Assembly (NCBI RefSeq): GCF_000966285.1
Contig: NZ_KQ031391.1
Coordinates: 5,704,430 to 5,768,429, forward strand
Direction of reading: 5' to 3'
From: Pseudofrankia sp. DC12
GTDB lineage: Bacteria; Actinomycetota; Actinomycetes; Frankiales; Frankiaceae
Length of the DNA stretch: 64,000 bases
Numbering within the stretch: position 1 is the stretch's first letter; the number at the start of each line of letters is the position of its first letter. Positions 37,128 to 45,405 of the stretch are shown one piece after another. The notes under the pieces are model-generated. The model was given only the letters and a program-made list of their open reading frames with translations, was not told where the DNA came from and made no database searches. A program made the translations under genes and the position numbers.

Positions 37128-38156
37128 ATGGCACGACACCCCACCCAGGCGCCGGCGTCGGGCGCTCCCGAGCGCTCGGGAGCGCCCGACGCCACCCAGC
37201 CGGCCACGTTCCGGTCCGGGTTCGCCTGTTTCGTCGGCCGGCCGAACGCCGGCAAGTCGACGCTGACCAACGCCCTGGTCGGGACGAAGATCGCGATCAC
37301 GAGCGGCCGGCCGCAGACGACCCGGCACGCCGTGCGCGGCATCGTGCACCGGCCCGACGCCCAACTGGTGCTCGTCGACACCCCGGGTCTGCACCGGCCG
37401 CGCACGCTGCTCGGCGAGCGCCTCAACGATGTGGTCCGCGCGACCCTCTCCGAGGTCGACGTCGTCGGCTTCTGCGCGCCCGCCGACGAGCCGGTCGGCC
37501 GCGGTGACCGGTACATCGCCGAGGAGCTGGCCCGGCTGCCCGGGCGGACCCCGGTCATCGCGATCCTGACCAAGACCGACCTGGTCAGGGACCCGGACCG
37601 GATCGGCGCCCGGCTGCTGGAGCTGTCCCAGCTCGCGGACTTCGCCGAGATCGTGCCGGTGAGCGCCGTGCCGGTGCCGGTGCGGGGGGAGGCCCCGACC
37701 GGCGACCGGGATCACGTCGCCGGCCACCAGCTCGACGTCCTGGCGGACCTGCTGGTCGCGCGGCTGCCGCTGGGGCCGCCGCTGTACCTGGACGGCGAGC
37801 TGACTGACGAGCCGGAACGGGTGATGGTCGCCGAGCTGGTCCGGGAGGCGGCGCTGGAGGGCGTCCGCGACGAGCTGCCGCACTCGCTCGCCGTGGTCGT
37901 CGAGGAGATGCTGCCCCGCGAGGACCGGCCGGCGGACCGGCCGCTGCTGGACGTGCACGTCAACGTGTTCGTCGAGCGGCCCAGCCAGAAGGCGATCGTG
38001 ATCGGCGCCGGCGGCTCCCGGCTCAAGAACGTCGGGACCACGGCCCGAGCCCAGATCGAGGCACTGTTGGGCACCCCGGTCTTCCTCGATCTGCACGTCA
38101 AGGTCGCCAAGGACTGGCAGCGCGACCCGAAGCAGCTGCGCCGCCTCGGCTTCTGA
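37128..38156 (+). CDS. era: GTPase Era
   Basis: This 342-residue ribosome-assembly GTPase shows G1 VGRPNAGKSTLTNALVG, G2 RPQTTRHAVRGIV, G3 VDTPGLHRPR, G4 ILTKTDLV and a C-terminal KH domain (KAIVIGAGGSRLKNVGTTAR) that binds the 3' end of 16S rRNA. The N-terminal 25 residues are a non-conserved Ala/Pro stretch whose DNA is a 40-nt perfect palindrome. The protein is otherwise complete. It is coupled to the deaminase-like gene. Confidence 0.97.
   Translation: MARHPTQAPASGAPERSGAPDATQPATFRSGFACFVGRPNAGKSTLTNALVGTKIAITSGRPQTTRHAVRGIVHRPDAQLVLVDTPGLHRPRTLLGERLNDVVRATLSEVDVVGFCAPADEPVGRGDRYIAEELARLPGRTPVIAILTKTDLVRDPDRIGARLLELSQLADFAEIVPVSAVPVPVRGEAPTGDRDHVAGHQLDVLADLLVARLPLGPPLYLDGELTDEPERVMVAELVREAALEGVRDELPHSLAVVVEEMLPREDRPADRPLLDVHVNVFVERPSQKAIVIGAGGSRLKNVGTTARAQIEALLGTPVFLDLHVKVAKDWQRDPKQLRRLGF
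37154..37193. repeat. 40-nt perfect palindrome inside the era coding sequence
   Basis: The left half is GGCGTCGGGCGCTCCCGAGC and the right half is its exact reverse complement, centred on AGCGCT at 37171-37176 with no loop. It encodes residues about 10-22 of Era (ASGAPERSGAPDA), upstream of the GTPase domain. Confidence 0.95.
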
Positions 38157-38234
38157 CCGCCCTCTGGTGGCCTGGGTGGCGACCTGACCAGGCTGGCCGC
38201 GCGGCGTGTCGCTGGTGCGTGCGACCATGGGTAC

Positions 38235-38966
38235 ATGCCGGTCTACCGCGATGAGGGGGTCGTGCTGCGCACGATGCCGCTCGGCGAGGCCGACCGGATC
38301 ATCACGCTGTTCACCCGGCGCAACGGGCGGGTCCGGGCCGTCGCGAAGGGCGTGCGCCGGACGTCGTCGCGGTTCGGCGCCCGGCTGGAGCCGGCGATGT
38401 ACGTCGACCTGCAGCTGCATCAGGGCCGCTCGCTGGACACCGTCACCCAGGCCGACCTGCTCGGATCCTACGGCGCGGTCCTCGCCGTCGACTATGCACG
38501 GCACACGGCGGCCGCGGTGATGCTGGAGACCGCCGAGCGGCTGACCAGCGAGGAGCGCGAGCCGGCGCTGCGGCTGTTCCTGCTGCTCGTCGGTGGGCTG
38601 CGCACGCTCGCGTCCGGTGAGCATCCGCCCGGGCTGGTGATGGACGCCTTCCTGCTGCGGGCGCTCTCGGTCAGCGGGTACGGGATGGCGCTGGACGACT
38701 GTGCCCGCTGCGGGGAGCCGGGGCCCCACCCGTCGGTGTCGGTCGCCGGCGGAGGCGTAGTCTGCCCGCGGTGTCGACCGCACGGCGCGGCGTCGGTGTC
38801 GGTCATCGCCGTCCAGCTGCTGGCTGATCTGCTGCACGGCGACTGGGCCGAGGCGGAGGCTACCGATGCGCGCACCAGGCGGGAGGCGGCCGGCATCGTC
38901 GCCGCGTATCTGCAGTGGCACCTGGAACGGGGGCTTCGGGCGCTGCCACACCTCGAGCGGGCGTGA
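38235..38966 (+). CDS. recO: DNA repair protein RecO
   Basis: This 243-residue protein has an N-terminal OB fold ([40 protein letters not shown]), a helical middle and a zinc finger with CARCG (about residue 156) and CPRCR (about residue 177). It loads RecA onto SSB-coated gaps with RecR. It is full length and in its standard position between era and uppS. Confidence 0.96.
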   Translation: MPVYRDEGVVLRTMPLGEADRIITLFTRRNGRVRAVAKGVRRTSSRFGARLEPAMYVDLQLHQGRSLDTVTQADLLGSYGAVLAVDYARHTAAAVMLETAERLTSEEREPALRLFLLLVGGLRTLASGEHPPGLVMDAFLLRALSVSGYGMALDDCARCGEPGPHPSVSVAGGGVVCPRCRPHGAASVSVIAVQLLADLLHGDWAEAEATDARTRREAAGIVAAYLQWHLERGLRALPHLERA

Positions 38967-39044
38967 CAGCCGGCGCCCGGTCCGCGGCGTCGCGGGAACC
39001 CGGCCGTGAAGAGACAGGAACCAGGCACGAACATGGGAGAGGCA

Positions 39045-39884
39045 ATGCGCGTCGGCGTCGCGCCGGAGCAGCGGGGAGGTGGACTTCCGGTGAGCCTGCA
39101 GGATGGTGGGGTTAGGCCGCACCGGGACCCGCATCCGCACCCGTCCGGGGCCCGCCCCCCGGCGATTCCGGCGGAGCTGGTGCCCCAGCACGTCGCCATC
39201 GTCATGGACGGCAACGGCCGGTGGGCGACGTTGCGTGGACTGCCGCGCACAAAGGGTCACGAGGCGGGCGAGGACGCGCTGTTCGACTGCGTCGAGGGCG
39301 CCATCGAGCTCGGCATCCGCTGGATCTCGGTGTACGCGTTCTCGACGGAGAACTGGAAGCGCGCGCCGGACGAGGTGGCCTTCCTGATGCGCTTCGTCGA
39401 CGGCGTGTTCGGCCGGCGGATCGACGACATGGACTCCCTCGGCGTGAACGTCCGCTGGGCCGGGCGCCGGCCCCGCCTGTGGAACAGCGTCATCCGCCGG
39501 CTGGAGAAGGCCGAGGAGCGCACCAAGAACAACGACCGGATCACCCTGGCGATGTGCATCAACTACGGCGGCCGCGCTGAGATCGCCGACGCCGCCGCCG
39601 CGATGGCCCAGGACGTCCGGGACGGCCGGCTGAAGCCCGACAAGATCGACGAGCGGGCCTTCGCCCGTTACCTCGACGAGCCGGACATGCCCGACGTGGA
39701 CCTGCTGATCCGGACCTCCGGGGAGCAGCGGCTGTCGAACTTCCTGCTCTGGCAGGCCGCCTACGCGGAGTTCGCGTTCGTCGACACGCTCTGGCCGGAC
39801 TTCGACCGGCGCGACCTGTGGGCCGCGTGCGAGGAGTACGCCCGCCGCGACCGCCGCTACGGCGGCGTCATCGCGCGAGCATAG
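39045..39884 (+). CDS. uppS: Isoprenyl (undecaprenyl) diphosphate synthase
   Basis: This is a cis-prenyltransferase of about 279 residues that makes the lipid carrier for cell-wall precursors. Motifs are [20 protein letters not shown] (substrate Asp), [32 protein letters not shown] and the C-terminal [20 protein letters not shown] with [14 protein letters not shown]. The start is uncertain: ATG 39045 has GGGAG 5 nt upstream, GTG 39006, ATG 39033 and GTG 39090 are alternatives. The N-terminal His/Pro-rich region (about 40 residues) is variable. Confidence 0.95.
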   Translation: MRVGVAPEQRGGGLPVSLQDGGVRPHRDPHPHPSGARPPAIPAELVPQHVAIVMDGNGRWATLRGLPRTKGHEAGEDALFDCVEGAIELGIRWISVYAFSTENWKRAPDEVAFLMRFVDGVFGRRIDDMDSLGVNVRWAGRRPRLWNSVIRRLEKAEERTKNNDRITLAMCINYGGRAEIADAAAAMAQDVRDGRLKPDKIDERAFARYLDEPDMPDVDLLIRTSGEQRLSNFLLWQAAYAEFAFVDTLWPDFDRRDLWAACEEYARRDRRYGGVIARA

Positions 39885-39888
39885 CCGC

Positions 39889-40308
39889 GTGACCGACCCG
39901 GCCGCGCCCGCGGTTCCCGACCGTTTCCACGCCTTGCCGGCGGCTCCCGTGCTGGCGATGGTGCGTTTCCAGGTGCCGGACGCCTCGTTCGGCGTGTTCG
40001 CCGGCGGCGCCGAGGCTACGCTCGCCGCGCTCGCCCAGGCGCGGGGCTTCCAGGGCGGCCGGCTGGCCCGGGCCGTCGATGACCCGGACGCCTGGGTGCT
40101 GGTGACGCAGTGGGATGGCCCGGGCGCCTGGCGGCGCGCGCTCGGCGGCTTCGAGGTCCGCCAGCTGCTCGCGCCGCTGCTCGGCTGGGCGCTCGACGCC
40201 CCGGGCGCCTTCGAGATCCTCGTCGACCGGGGCGGCCCGGGCGACGCGGTCCGCCGCCACGAATCGTCCCTCGCCCCCGACGCCGCCACCGCCGCCCCCG
40301 GTCGCTGA
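39889..40308 (+). CDS. Antibiotic-biosynthesis-monooxygenase-like (ABM) small protein
   Basis: This 139-residue protein starts with GTG 4 nt after uppS. VLAMVRFQVPDASFGVFAGG, ARGFQGGRLARAVDDPDAWV and VTQWDGPGAWRRALGGFEVR match the ferredoxin-like dimeric barrel of ABM/heme-degrading monooxygenase-like proteins. The C-terminal 20 residues are Ala/Pro-rich. It is translationally close to uppS and probably co-expressed, but its reaction is unknown. Confidence 0.7.
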   Translation: MTDPAAPAVPDRFHALPAAPVLAMVRFQVPDASFGVFAGGAEATLAALAQARGFQGGRLARAVDDPDAWVLVTQWDGPGAWRRALGGFEVRQLLAPLLGWALDAPGAFEILVDRGGPGDAVRRHESSLAPDAATAAPGR

Positions 40309-40410
40309 TCAACCTGGCGCCGTGCTGGCCCGCGACCGCCGCAGGCCGGCAGGCCCCTTCGGACCTGGGACGCGTCGCCGCCGCCGGCCCTGGCGCCTGA
40401 CCGATGGCCA

Positions 40411-40461
40411 GTCCTACCTGGTGGCCGGCAAGGCGCCAGCTCCACCGCCACCAGGTATGAC
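40411..40461. repeat. 51-bp inverted-repeat element, copy 3
   Basis: Arms GTCCTACCTGGTGGC (40411-40425) and GCCACCAGGTATGAC (40447-40461) pair at 14 of 15 positions around a 21-nt loop. It lies between the ABM gene and the TerD-Mrr gene. Confidence 0.85.
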
Positions 40462-40554
40462 CCAATAAGATCGGTCTGGATGGAGTTGTCGCCTCGATCC
40501 GGCGGTGACTGTGCGCGGTGACTGTGCGCGCTGGCGCGGGGACTGGGGAGTCGG

Positions 40555-41907
40555 GTGGAGCTGGCGAAGGGCGCGAACGCGCCGGTGCGGGTTCCGGTCG
40601 CACGGGTGTCGCTCACGTCGAGGCTCCCGGCTGGGGCCGTCGACCTTTTCGCCCTCGAGCTGGCCGCGCCCCGCCGGGTCCGCGACGACGGTGACCTGGT
40701 CTTCTACAACCAGCGGCGCTCGGCGGACGGCTGCCTGTGGCTGGTCAACGAGCGATGCGTTCGGATCGCCCTGGACGAGGTGCCCGGCGAGGTCGAGACG
40801 GTGGTGGTCGCCGCCGGCCTCGCCGACGACTGGCCCGGCACCCTGGCCGACGACCCGGAGACACGCGTCCAGGTCGAGGAGGCCGGCGAGTCGGCCTGGG
40901 ACGGCCCGGACGACGACGGTGCCTGGGCCGTGAGCCACCGGGTCGAGGCCGAGGGCGGCGAGCGCTGCGTCGTGCTCGTCGAGCTGTACCGGCGCGATGG
41001 CGGCTGGAAGGTGCGCGCCGTCTCGCAGGGCTGGACCTCCGGGACGGTCGCGCTGCTCACCGAGCACGGTGTGCACGTCGAACAGGACCTCGCCGGGCCG
41101 GACGCCGAAGCGCCCCCTCTCACCCTCCCGCCGACGCTGCCCGAGGTGCCGATCCCGTCGCCTCGGCCCCTCGCACCGGACCGCCCTTGCCCACCGGCCC
41201 CTCCCCTCGCGCCGGCGCGGCCCCTCGTCCAGGCCGAGCGTTGGACGCAGGCCGGGCCCCGGACGCAGACCGGGCCCCGCGCGCGGCCGGGGCCGCTCTC
41301 GCCCACCCGGCCGTTTCCGCCGGCCCCTTGGGGCGTGCGCGGGACCGATCCGTCCGACGCGCCGACCGAGATCGTCGCCTCTCCGACGGGCGCGTGGCCC
41401 GTGTGGCGACGGCCAGATGGTGGGGCCGACGCCGCGCCGGTGGACGTCGGCGGCGGTGGCCACGGGGCGGCCGGTGGCACCCGGCACCTGCGGGTCCAGC
41501 CCGTCGCCCGGGCCGGGCGGCGGGCTCCGCTGGACCTGCTGGAGATGGACCCATACGACTTCGAGCAGCTGGTCGCCGACCTGCTGGCGAAGATGGGCTA
41601 CGACACCAGGCGGGTCGGCCGGTCGGGCGACGGGGGCGTCGACGTCGAGGTCTACTCGGACGACCCGCTGGGGTCCGGGCTGATCGTCATCTCGGTGAAG
41701 CGGTACCGGCGGACCGTCGGCGCGCACTACGTCCGCGAGCTCGCCGGCACGGTCGCCGACCGAGACGCGATCAAGGGCATCCTCGTCACCACCTCGGGGT
41801 TCGGCCCGTCCTCGGTCGAGTTCGCCGCGAAGAACCGCCTCGAGCTGGTCGACGGCGAGCGGCTGCGCGGCTGGCTCGCCGAGTACCTCCACCTCGACAC
41901 GGTCTGA
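40555..41907 (+). CDS. TerD domain - Mrr-type restriction endonuclease fusion
   Basis: This 450-residue fusion has an N-terminal TerD domain in residues 1 to about 185: MELAKGANAPVRVPV, DDGDLVFYNQRRSADG, VVLVELYRRDGGWKVRAVSQ and GWTSGTVALLTEHGV. Residues about 190-320 are a Pro/Arg-rich linker. A C-terminal Mrr_cat nuclease domain lies from about 327: MDPYDFEQLVADLLAKMGYD, GRSGDGGVDVEVYSDD, VISVKRYRRTVGAHYVRELA and KGILVTTSGFGPSSVEFA. The PD-(D/E)XK Asp lies in GGVD and the Lys in SVKRY; the residue two before Lys, usually Glu or Gln, is Ser. The TerD Asp-rich Ca site is only partly kept (GAVDLFALEL). It is likely a stress-linked modified-DNA nuclease. Confidence 0.88.
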   Translation: MELAKGANAPVRVPVARVSLTSRLPAGAVDLFALELAAPRRVRDDGDLVFYNQRRSADGCLWLVNERCVRIALDEVPGEVETVVVAAGLADDWPGTLADDPETRVQVEEAGESAWDGPDDDGAWAVSHRVEAEGGERCVVLVELYRRDGGWKVRAVSQGWTSGTVALLTEHGVHVEQDLAGPDAEAPPLTLPPTLPEVPIPSPRPLAPDRPCPPAPPLAPARPLVQAERWTQAGPRTQTGPRARPGPLSPTRPFPPAPWGVRGTDPSDAPTEIVASPTGAWPVWRRPDGGADAAPVDVGGGGHGAAGGTRHLRVQPVARAGRRAPLDLLEMDPYDFEQLVADLLAKMGYDTRRVGRSGDGGVDVEVYSDDPLGSGLIVISVKRYRRTVGAHYVRELAGTVADRDAIKGILVTTSGFGPSSVEFAAKNRLELVDGERLRGWLAEYLHLDTV

Positions 41908-42030
41908 CCACGCCGCAGGCTCGCTGACCTGGCGCACACCAGTGCGTCGGAGGCGTGGACGGGGCCCGGGCCGCCGGTCCGTAGAGTTGCGATGGTCGGC
42001 GAGCGTCCCGCTGGTCGGTGGAGGTGGTGG

Positions 42031-42989
42031 GTGGTGACTCGCTGGTTCAACACGGCCGGGCCATGCGTCCCCGAGGATCACTACATGATCCCGGCGTCAG
42101 CGCGCCTACCCGAGATTCCGCTCCTGGTCGAGCGGAAGGGCTACTTCGTGGTGCCCGCGCCGCGGCAGACCGGGAAGACGACCACGCTGGACGCGATGGC
42201 TCGGGAGCTGGCCACGGGTGGTCACTACGCGGCGCTGCTGACGTCGTGTGAGTCCGGGAAGGCCTGGGGCGACGACGTCGGAGCGGCAACCAGGGCGAGC
42301 CTGGATCAGCTCCGAAACGATGCGGAGGACGCGCTGCCGGAGGAACTCTGGCCGCCGAGCTGGCCCGAGGCGTCGGAGGGCGCGCTTTCCGGGCCTCGCT
42401 GCGGGCCTGGGCGAAGGCATGCCCACGGCCCTTGGTGCTGTTCTTCGACGAGATCGACGCCCTCCAAGGCAGGACGTTGATCAGCGTGCTCAGCCAGCTG
42501 CGCAGCGGCAGCCGAAATCGTCCCGTGACCTTCCCGGGCTCTGTCGCGCTTTGCGGCCTTCGGGACCTCCGTGACTATAAGGCGGCGTCTGGCGGGGACC
42601 CGACACGGCTCGGTGGCGCGAGCCCGTTCAACATCGCGGTCGAGTCGCTGCGCCTCGGGGATTTCACGCTCGACGAGATTCGCTCCCTGTACGGCCAGCA
42701 CACCGCCGGAACGGGCCAGGTGTTCGCCCCCGGCGCCGTCGAGCAGGTGTTCGCGCTGACCGCGGGCCAGCCCTGGCTGGTCAACGCGATCGCAAACGAG
42801 ATCGTCCGCAGGATGGCCGAGGCCGTGATCGGGCTGGCCCCCAACCTGTTCTACGGCACCGGACTGGCCGCCTGCGTGCTCGTCCTGCGCCGGGCGAAGC
42901 CCGAGGCGGCCCGCCGTCAGGTGCTCGTCGTCAACGGGGAGAACCGCCGGGCGCGGGGCCGCCGTGGGCCGCCGGGCGGGCGCTGGTGA
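42031..42989 (+). pseudogene. Frameshifted AAA ATPase fused at its 3' end to a type I methylase (HsdM) fragment
   Basis: Frame 1 (from GTG 42031) reads TRWFNTAGPCVPEDHYMIPA, VERKGYFVVPAPRQTGKTTT (Walker A) and LDQLRNDAEDALPEELWPP. Near 42385 one base is lost or gained, and the gene continues in another frame as FRASLRAWAKACPRPLVLFF, DEIDALQGRTLISVLSQLRS (Walker B), CGLRDLRDYKAASGGD and ALTAGQPWLVNAIANEIVRR. This is an AAA-like ATPase type common in Frankia-group and cyanobacterial genomes. At about 42825 the protein changes in frame to VIGLAPNLFYGTGLAACVLV, a motif of HsdM. The intact ATPase C-terminus is missing. Confidence 0.8.
42825..42989 (+). pseudogene. HsdM (type I restriction N6-adenine methylase) C-terminal scrap
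   Basis: VIGLAPNLFYGTGLAACVLV, LRRAKPEAARRQVLVVNGE and RARGRRG match the region of HsdM after the catalytic NPPF domain (family pattern LPxNLFYGTGxxxCILVLxxxK, then KVLxIxA). Only about 45 residues remain, in frame with the ATPase fragment. It implies that a type I restriction-modification locus once lay here or was recombined into the ATPase gene. Confidence 0.7.
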
Positions 42990-43073
42990 CAGCAACAGGA
43001 CCGGCGAAGTCCGTAGGCTGGTAGGTCGCACCTCGCCTCGACGCCGAGACGTGATTCCTAAGGAGCAAGGTCC

Positions 43074-44459
43074 GTGGCAGGCACATCCGACCTGATGGAC
43101 ACCATCGTCAGCCTCGCCAAGCGGCGGGGGTTCGTCTTCCCGTCCAGCGAGATCTACGGCGGGCTGCGGGCTTCCTGGGACTACGGGCCACTCGGCGTCG
43201 AGCTGAAGAACAACGTCAAGCGGGCCTGGTGGAAGGCGGTCGTGCAGGGCCGCGACGACGTGGTCGGCCTCGACTCGTGCGTCATCCTCGCCCGCGAGGT
43301 CTGGGAGACCTCCGGGCACGTCGAGGTGTTCGTCGACCCGCTGACGGAGTGCACGAACTGCCACAAGCGCTACCGGGCGGACCACCTGGAGGAGGCCTTC
43401 GAGGCCAAGCACGGCCGGGCCCCGTCCGGGCTGGCCGAGATCGTCTGCACCAACTGCGGGACCCGAGGCGCGTTCACCGAGCCGAAGATGTTCAACGGCC
43501 TGCTCAAGACCTACCTCGGCCCGGTCGAGGACGCGTCGGGCCTCGCCTACCTGCGGCCGGAGACGGCGCAGGGCATCTTCATCAATTACGCGAACGTGCA
43601 GTCCACCGCCCGGCGCAAGCCGCCGTTCGGCATCGGGCAGATCGGCAAGTCGTTCCGCAACGAGATCACCCCGGGCAACTTCATCTTCCGCACCCGCGAG
43701 TTCGAGCAGATGGAGATGGAGTTCTTCGTCCCGCCGGGTGAGGACGAGCAGTGGCACGACTACTGGATCACCGAGCGGACCAAGTGGTACACCGAGCTCG
43801 GCATCAAGCCGGACAACCTGCGCCACTACGAACACCCCAAGGAGAAGCTCTCCCATTACTCGAAGCGCACCGTTGACATCGAGTACCGGTTCAACTTCGC
43901 GGGCCTTCCCTGGGGTGAGCTCGAAGGCATCGCCAATCGGACCGACTACGACCTGACCGCGCACTCGAAGGGTTCCGGCGTCGACCTGTCGTTCTTTGAC
44001 CAGGCAGCCAACACCCGGTACACGCCGTTCGTCATCGAGCCGGCGGCCGGTGTCGACCGGGCGACGCTCACCTTCCTGCTGGACGCCTACGACGAGGACG
44101 AGGCGCCGAACACCAAGGGCGGTGTGGACCGGCGGATCGTGCTGCGCCTCGACCCTCGGCTGGCCCCGGTGAAGGCGGCGGTGCTGCCGCTGTCCCGGCA
44201 CGCGGACCTGTCCCCGGTGGCCCGGGACCTGGCCGCGGACCTGCGCCGGCACTGGAACGTCGAGTACGACGACTCGCAGGCTATCGGGCGCCGCTACCGC
44301 CGCCAGGACGAGATCGGCACACCGTACTGCGTCACCGTCGACTTCGACACGCTCAACGACCAGTCGGTGACAATCCGAGAGCGTGACTCGATGGCGCAGC
44401 AGCGCATCGCCATCGACAAGGTCTCGACCTACCTGAACGCGCAGCTAGGCCCGCTCTAG
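43074..44459 (+). CDS. glyS: Glycyl-tRNA synthetase (dimeric class II)
   Basis: This is a 461-residue alpha2-type GlyRS. The start is GTG at 43074 with AAGGAGCAAGG upstream. Motif 1 lies around [20 protein letters not shown], with zinc knuckle CTNCHKR and CTNCG (residues about 93-130), motif 2 [20 protein letters not shown], and motif 3 [15 protein letters not shown]. An anticodon-binding domain follows ([40 protein letters not shown]). It is full length. It provides charged tRNA-Gly, and its flanks changed by insertion of the TerD-Mrr island just upstream. Confidence 0.98.
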   Translation: MAGTSDLMDTIVSLAKRRGFVFPSSEIYGGLRASWDYGPLGVELKNNVKRAWWKAVVQGRDDVVGLDSCVILAREVWETSGHVEVFVDPLTECTNCHKRYRADHLEEAFEAKHGRAPSGLAEIVCTNCGTRGAFTEPKMFNGLLKTYLGPVEDASGLAYLRPETAQGIFINYANVQSTARRKPPFGIGQIGKSFRNEITPGNFIFRTREFEQMEMEFFVPPGEDEQWHDYWITERTKWYTELGIKPDNLRHYEHPKEKLSHYSKRTVDIEYRFNFAGLPWGELEGIANRTDYDLTAHSKGSGVDLSFFDQAANTRYTPFVIEPAAGVDRATLTFLLDAYDEDEAPNTKGGVDRRIVLRLDPRLAPVKAAVLPLSRHADLSPVARDLAADLRRHWNVEYDDSQAIGRRYRRQDEIGTPYCVTVDFDTLNDQSVTIRERDSMAQQRIAIDKVSTYLNAQLGPL

Positions 44460-44560
44460 CCGACCAGGAGGCCGAAGGACCGTGCCCGGGGGGGCAGAAC
44501 GGTGTCCGCCGTTCGGGCGACATACTTCGGGCCGCCCGGGGGACTGTTTGCTACTCTTGG

Positions 44561-44614
44561 GAAGACGACGTCGCCCAGGAACACCCCCCGAGTTCCGCGG
44601 ACGGCGTCGTCTTC
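44561..44614. terminator. Hairpin between convergent glyS and XpaC-like gene
   Basis: GAAGACGACG (44561-44570) pairs with CGTCGTCTTC (44605-44614), and pairing continues past one mismatch. ATTTTCCC follows the distal arm. It lies in the 184-nt gap between convergent genes. Confidence 0.6.
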
Positions 44615-44643
44615 ATTTTCCCGGTCGGCTTTCCCGGTGCTGA

Positions 44644-45405
44644 TCAGCACGGCTGGCCACCCTGCGCGACGGTCCCACCCTGCGCCGGTGGTTCGGGGGC
44701 GTCCGCGTAGGGGACCGACAGGTCCAGGGCGTGCGGGCCGAACCGGTCCGCGAGGAAGCGCTCGTGGGCCAGCAGCCGGTCGGCTTCGTCCTGGCTCGCG
44801 GCCTCCGTCGCCTCCCGAGCCACCTGTTCGAGCAGCGTGAGCTGGTCGAGCAGGACCTGCCGCGGGGTACGGCCGTCGGGCAGCCGATGGCTGCCGGCGA
44901 ACGCCCGCGGCAGGCGCAGATAGGCCTCCAGCGCCGTCGGCAGGTAGTCGTCGACCAGCCGCTCGATCACGAAGGCCTCCGGAGAGCCGCGGCGCAGCAG
45001 GTCCGGGCGGTCGAACAGCTCGCCCAGCGTGGTCGCGAGCCGGTCGACCTCCTTGATCACATCCGACGGAGCCCGGCCGATCAGGGCGTGCCGGCGGGCG
45101 TCGACGGCCGCGCGCAGCCGGGCGACGTCGACCCGGTCGTCGTACGGCTCCACGTCGGGTGCCGCGGCGCTCCGGCTCGGGAACGCGAGCGCCCCGGCGG
45201 CGTACAGCGCGCCGACGCCGAGCGGCCACCACGGTGCCGGCACCACGCCGGTCACGCCGAGCGTCACCCCGACGATGCCGGCCAGGCTGCCGGCGGCGTT
45301 GCGCCCCGAGGTCAGCCAGCGGACCAGCGGGTTGCGCCGGCCGCTGCCGTCCGGCTGCCCGCCCCCGCCCGGCTGGTCCCGGTCGCGGTGCCTACTGGTA
45401 GCCAC
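44644..45405 (-). CDS. XpaC-like membrane protein, third gene of SBP-vWA operon
   Basis: This 253-residue protein has a basic Gly-rich N-terminus, two close hydrophobic segments (SLAGIVGVTLGVTGVV, WWPLGVGALYAAGALAF) and a long helical region. The helical part reads VIKEVDRLATTLGELFDRPD, FVIERLVDDYLPTALEAYLR and QVLLDQLTLLEQVAREATEA with EADRLLAHERFLADRF. The last parts follow the pattern of XpaC (5-bromo-4-chloroindolyl phosphate hydrolysis family), which often accompanies TelA in tellurite-type stress operons. The GTG start lies inside the end of the vWA gene. This assignment is by pattern and is not certain. Confidence 0.6.
   Translation of the reverse strand: MATSRHRDRDQPGGGGQPDGSGRRNPLVRWLTSGRNAAGSLAGIVGVTLGVTGVVPAPWWPLGVGALYAAGALAFPSRSAAAPDVEPYDDRVDVARLRAAVDARRHALIGRAPSDVIKEVDRLATTLGELFDRPDLLRRGSPEAFVIERLVDDYLPTALEAYLRLPRAFAGSHRLPDGRTPRQVLLDQLTLLEQVAREATEAASQDEADRLLAHERFLADRFGPHALDLSVPYADAPEPPAQGGTVAQGGQPC

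Noticed and set aside
37008-40616. 1202-codon open frame on the reverse strand across deaminase-like, era, recO and uppS
   Set aside because: It is the antisense shadow of well-supported forward genes, a known effect of GC-rich third positions; the product is Arg/Gly/His-rich with no domain.
42306-44252. 648-codon reverse frame over glyS and the ATPase relic
   Set aside because: Shadow of glyS; no recognisable protein features.
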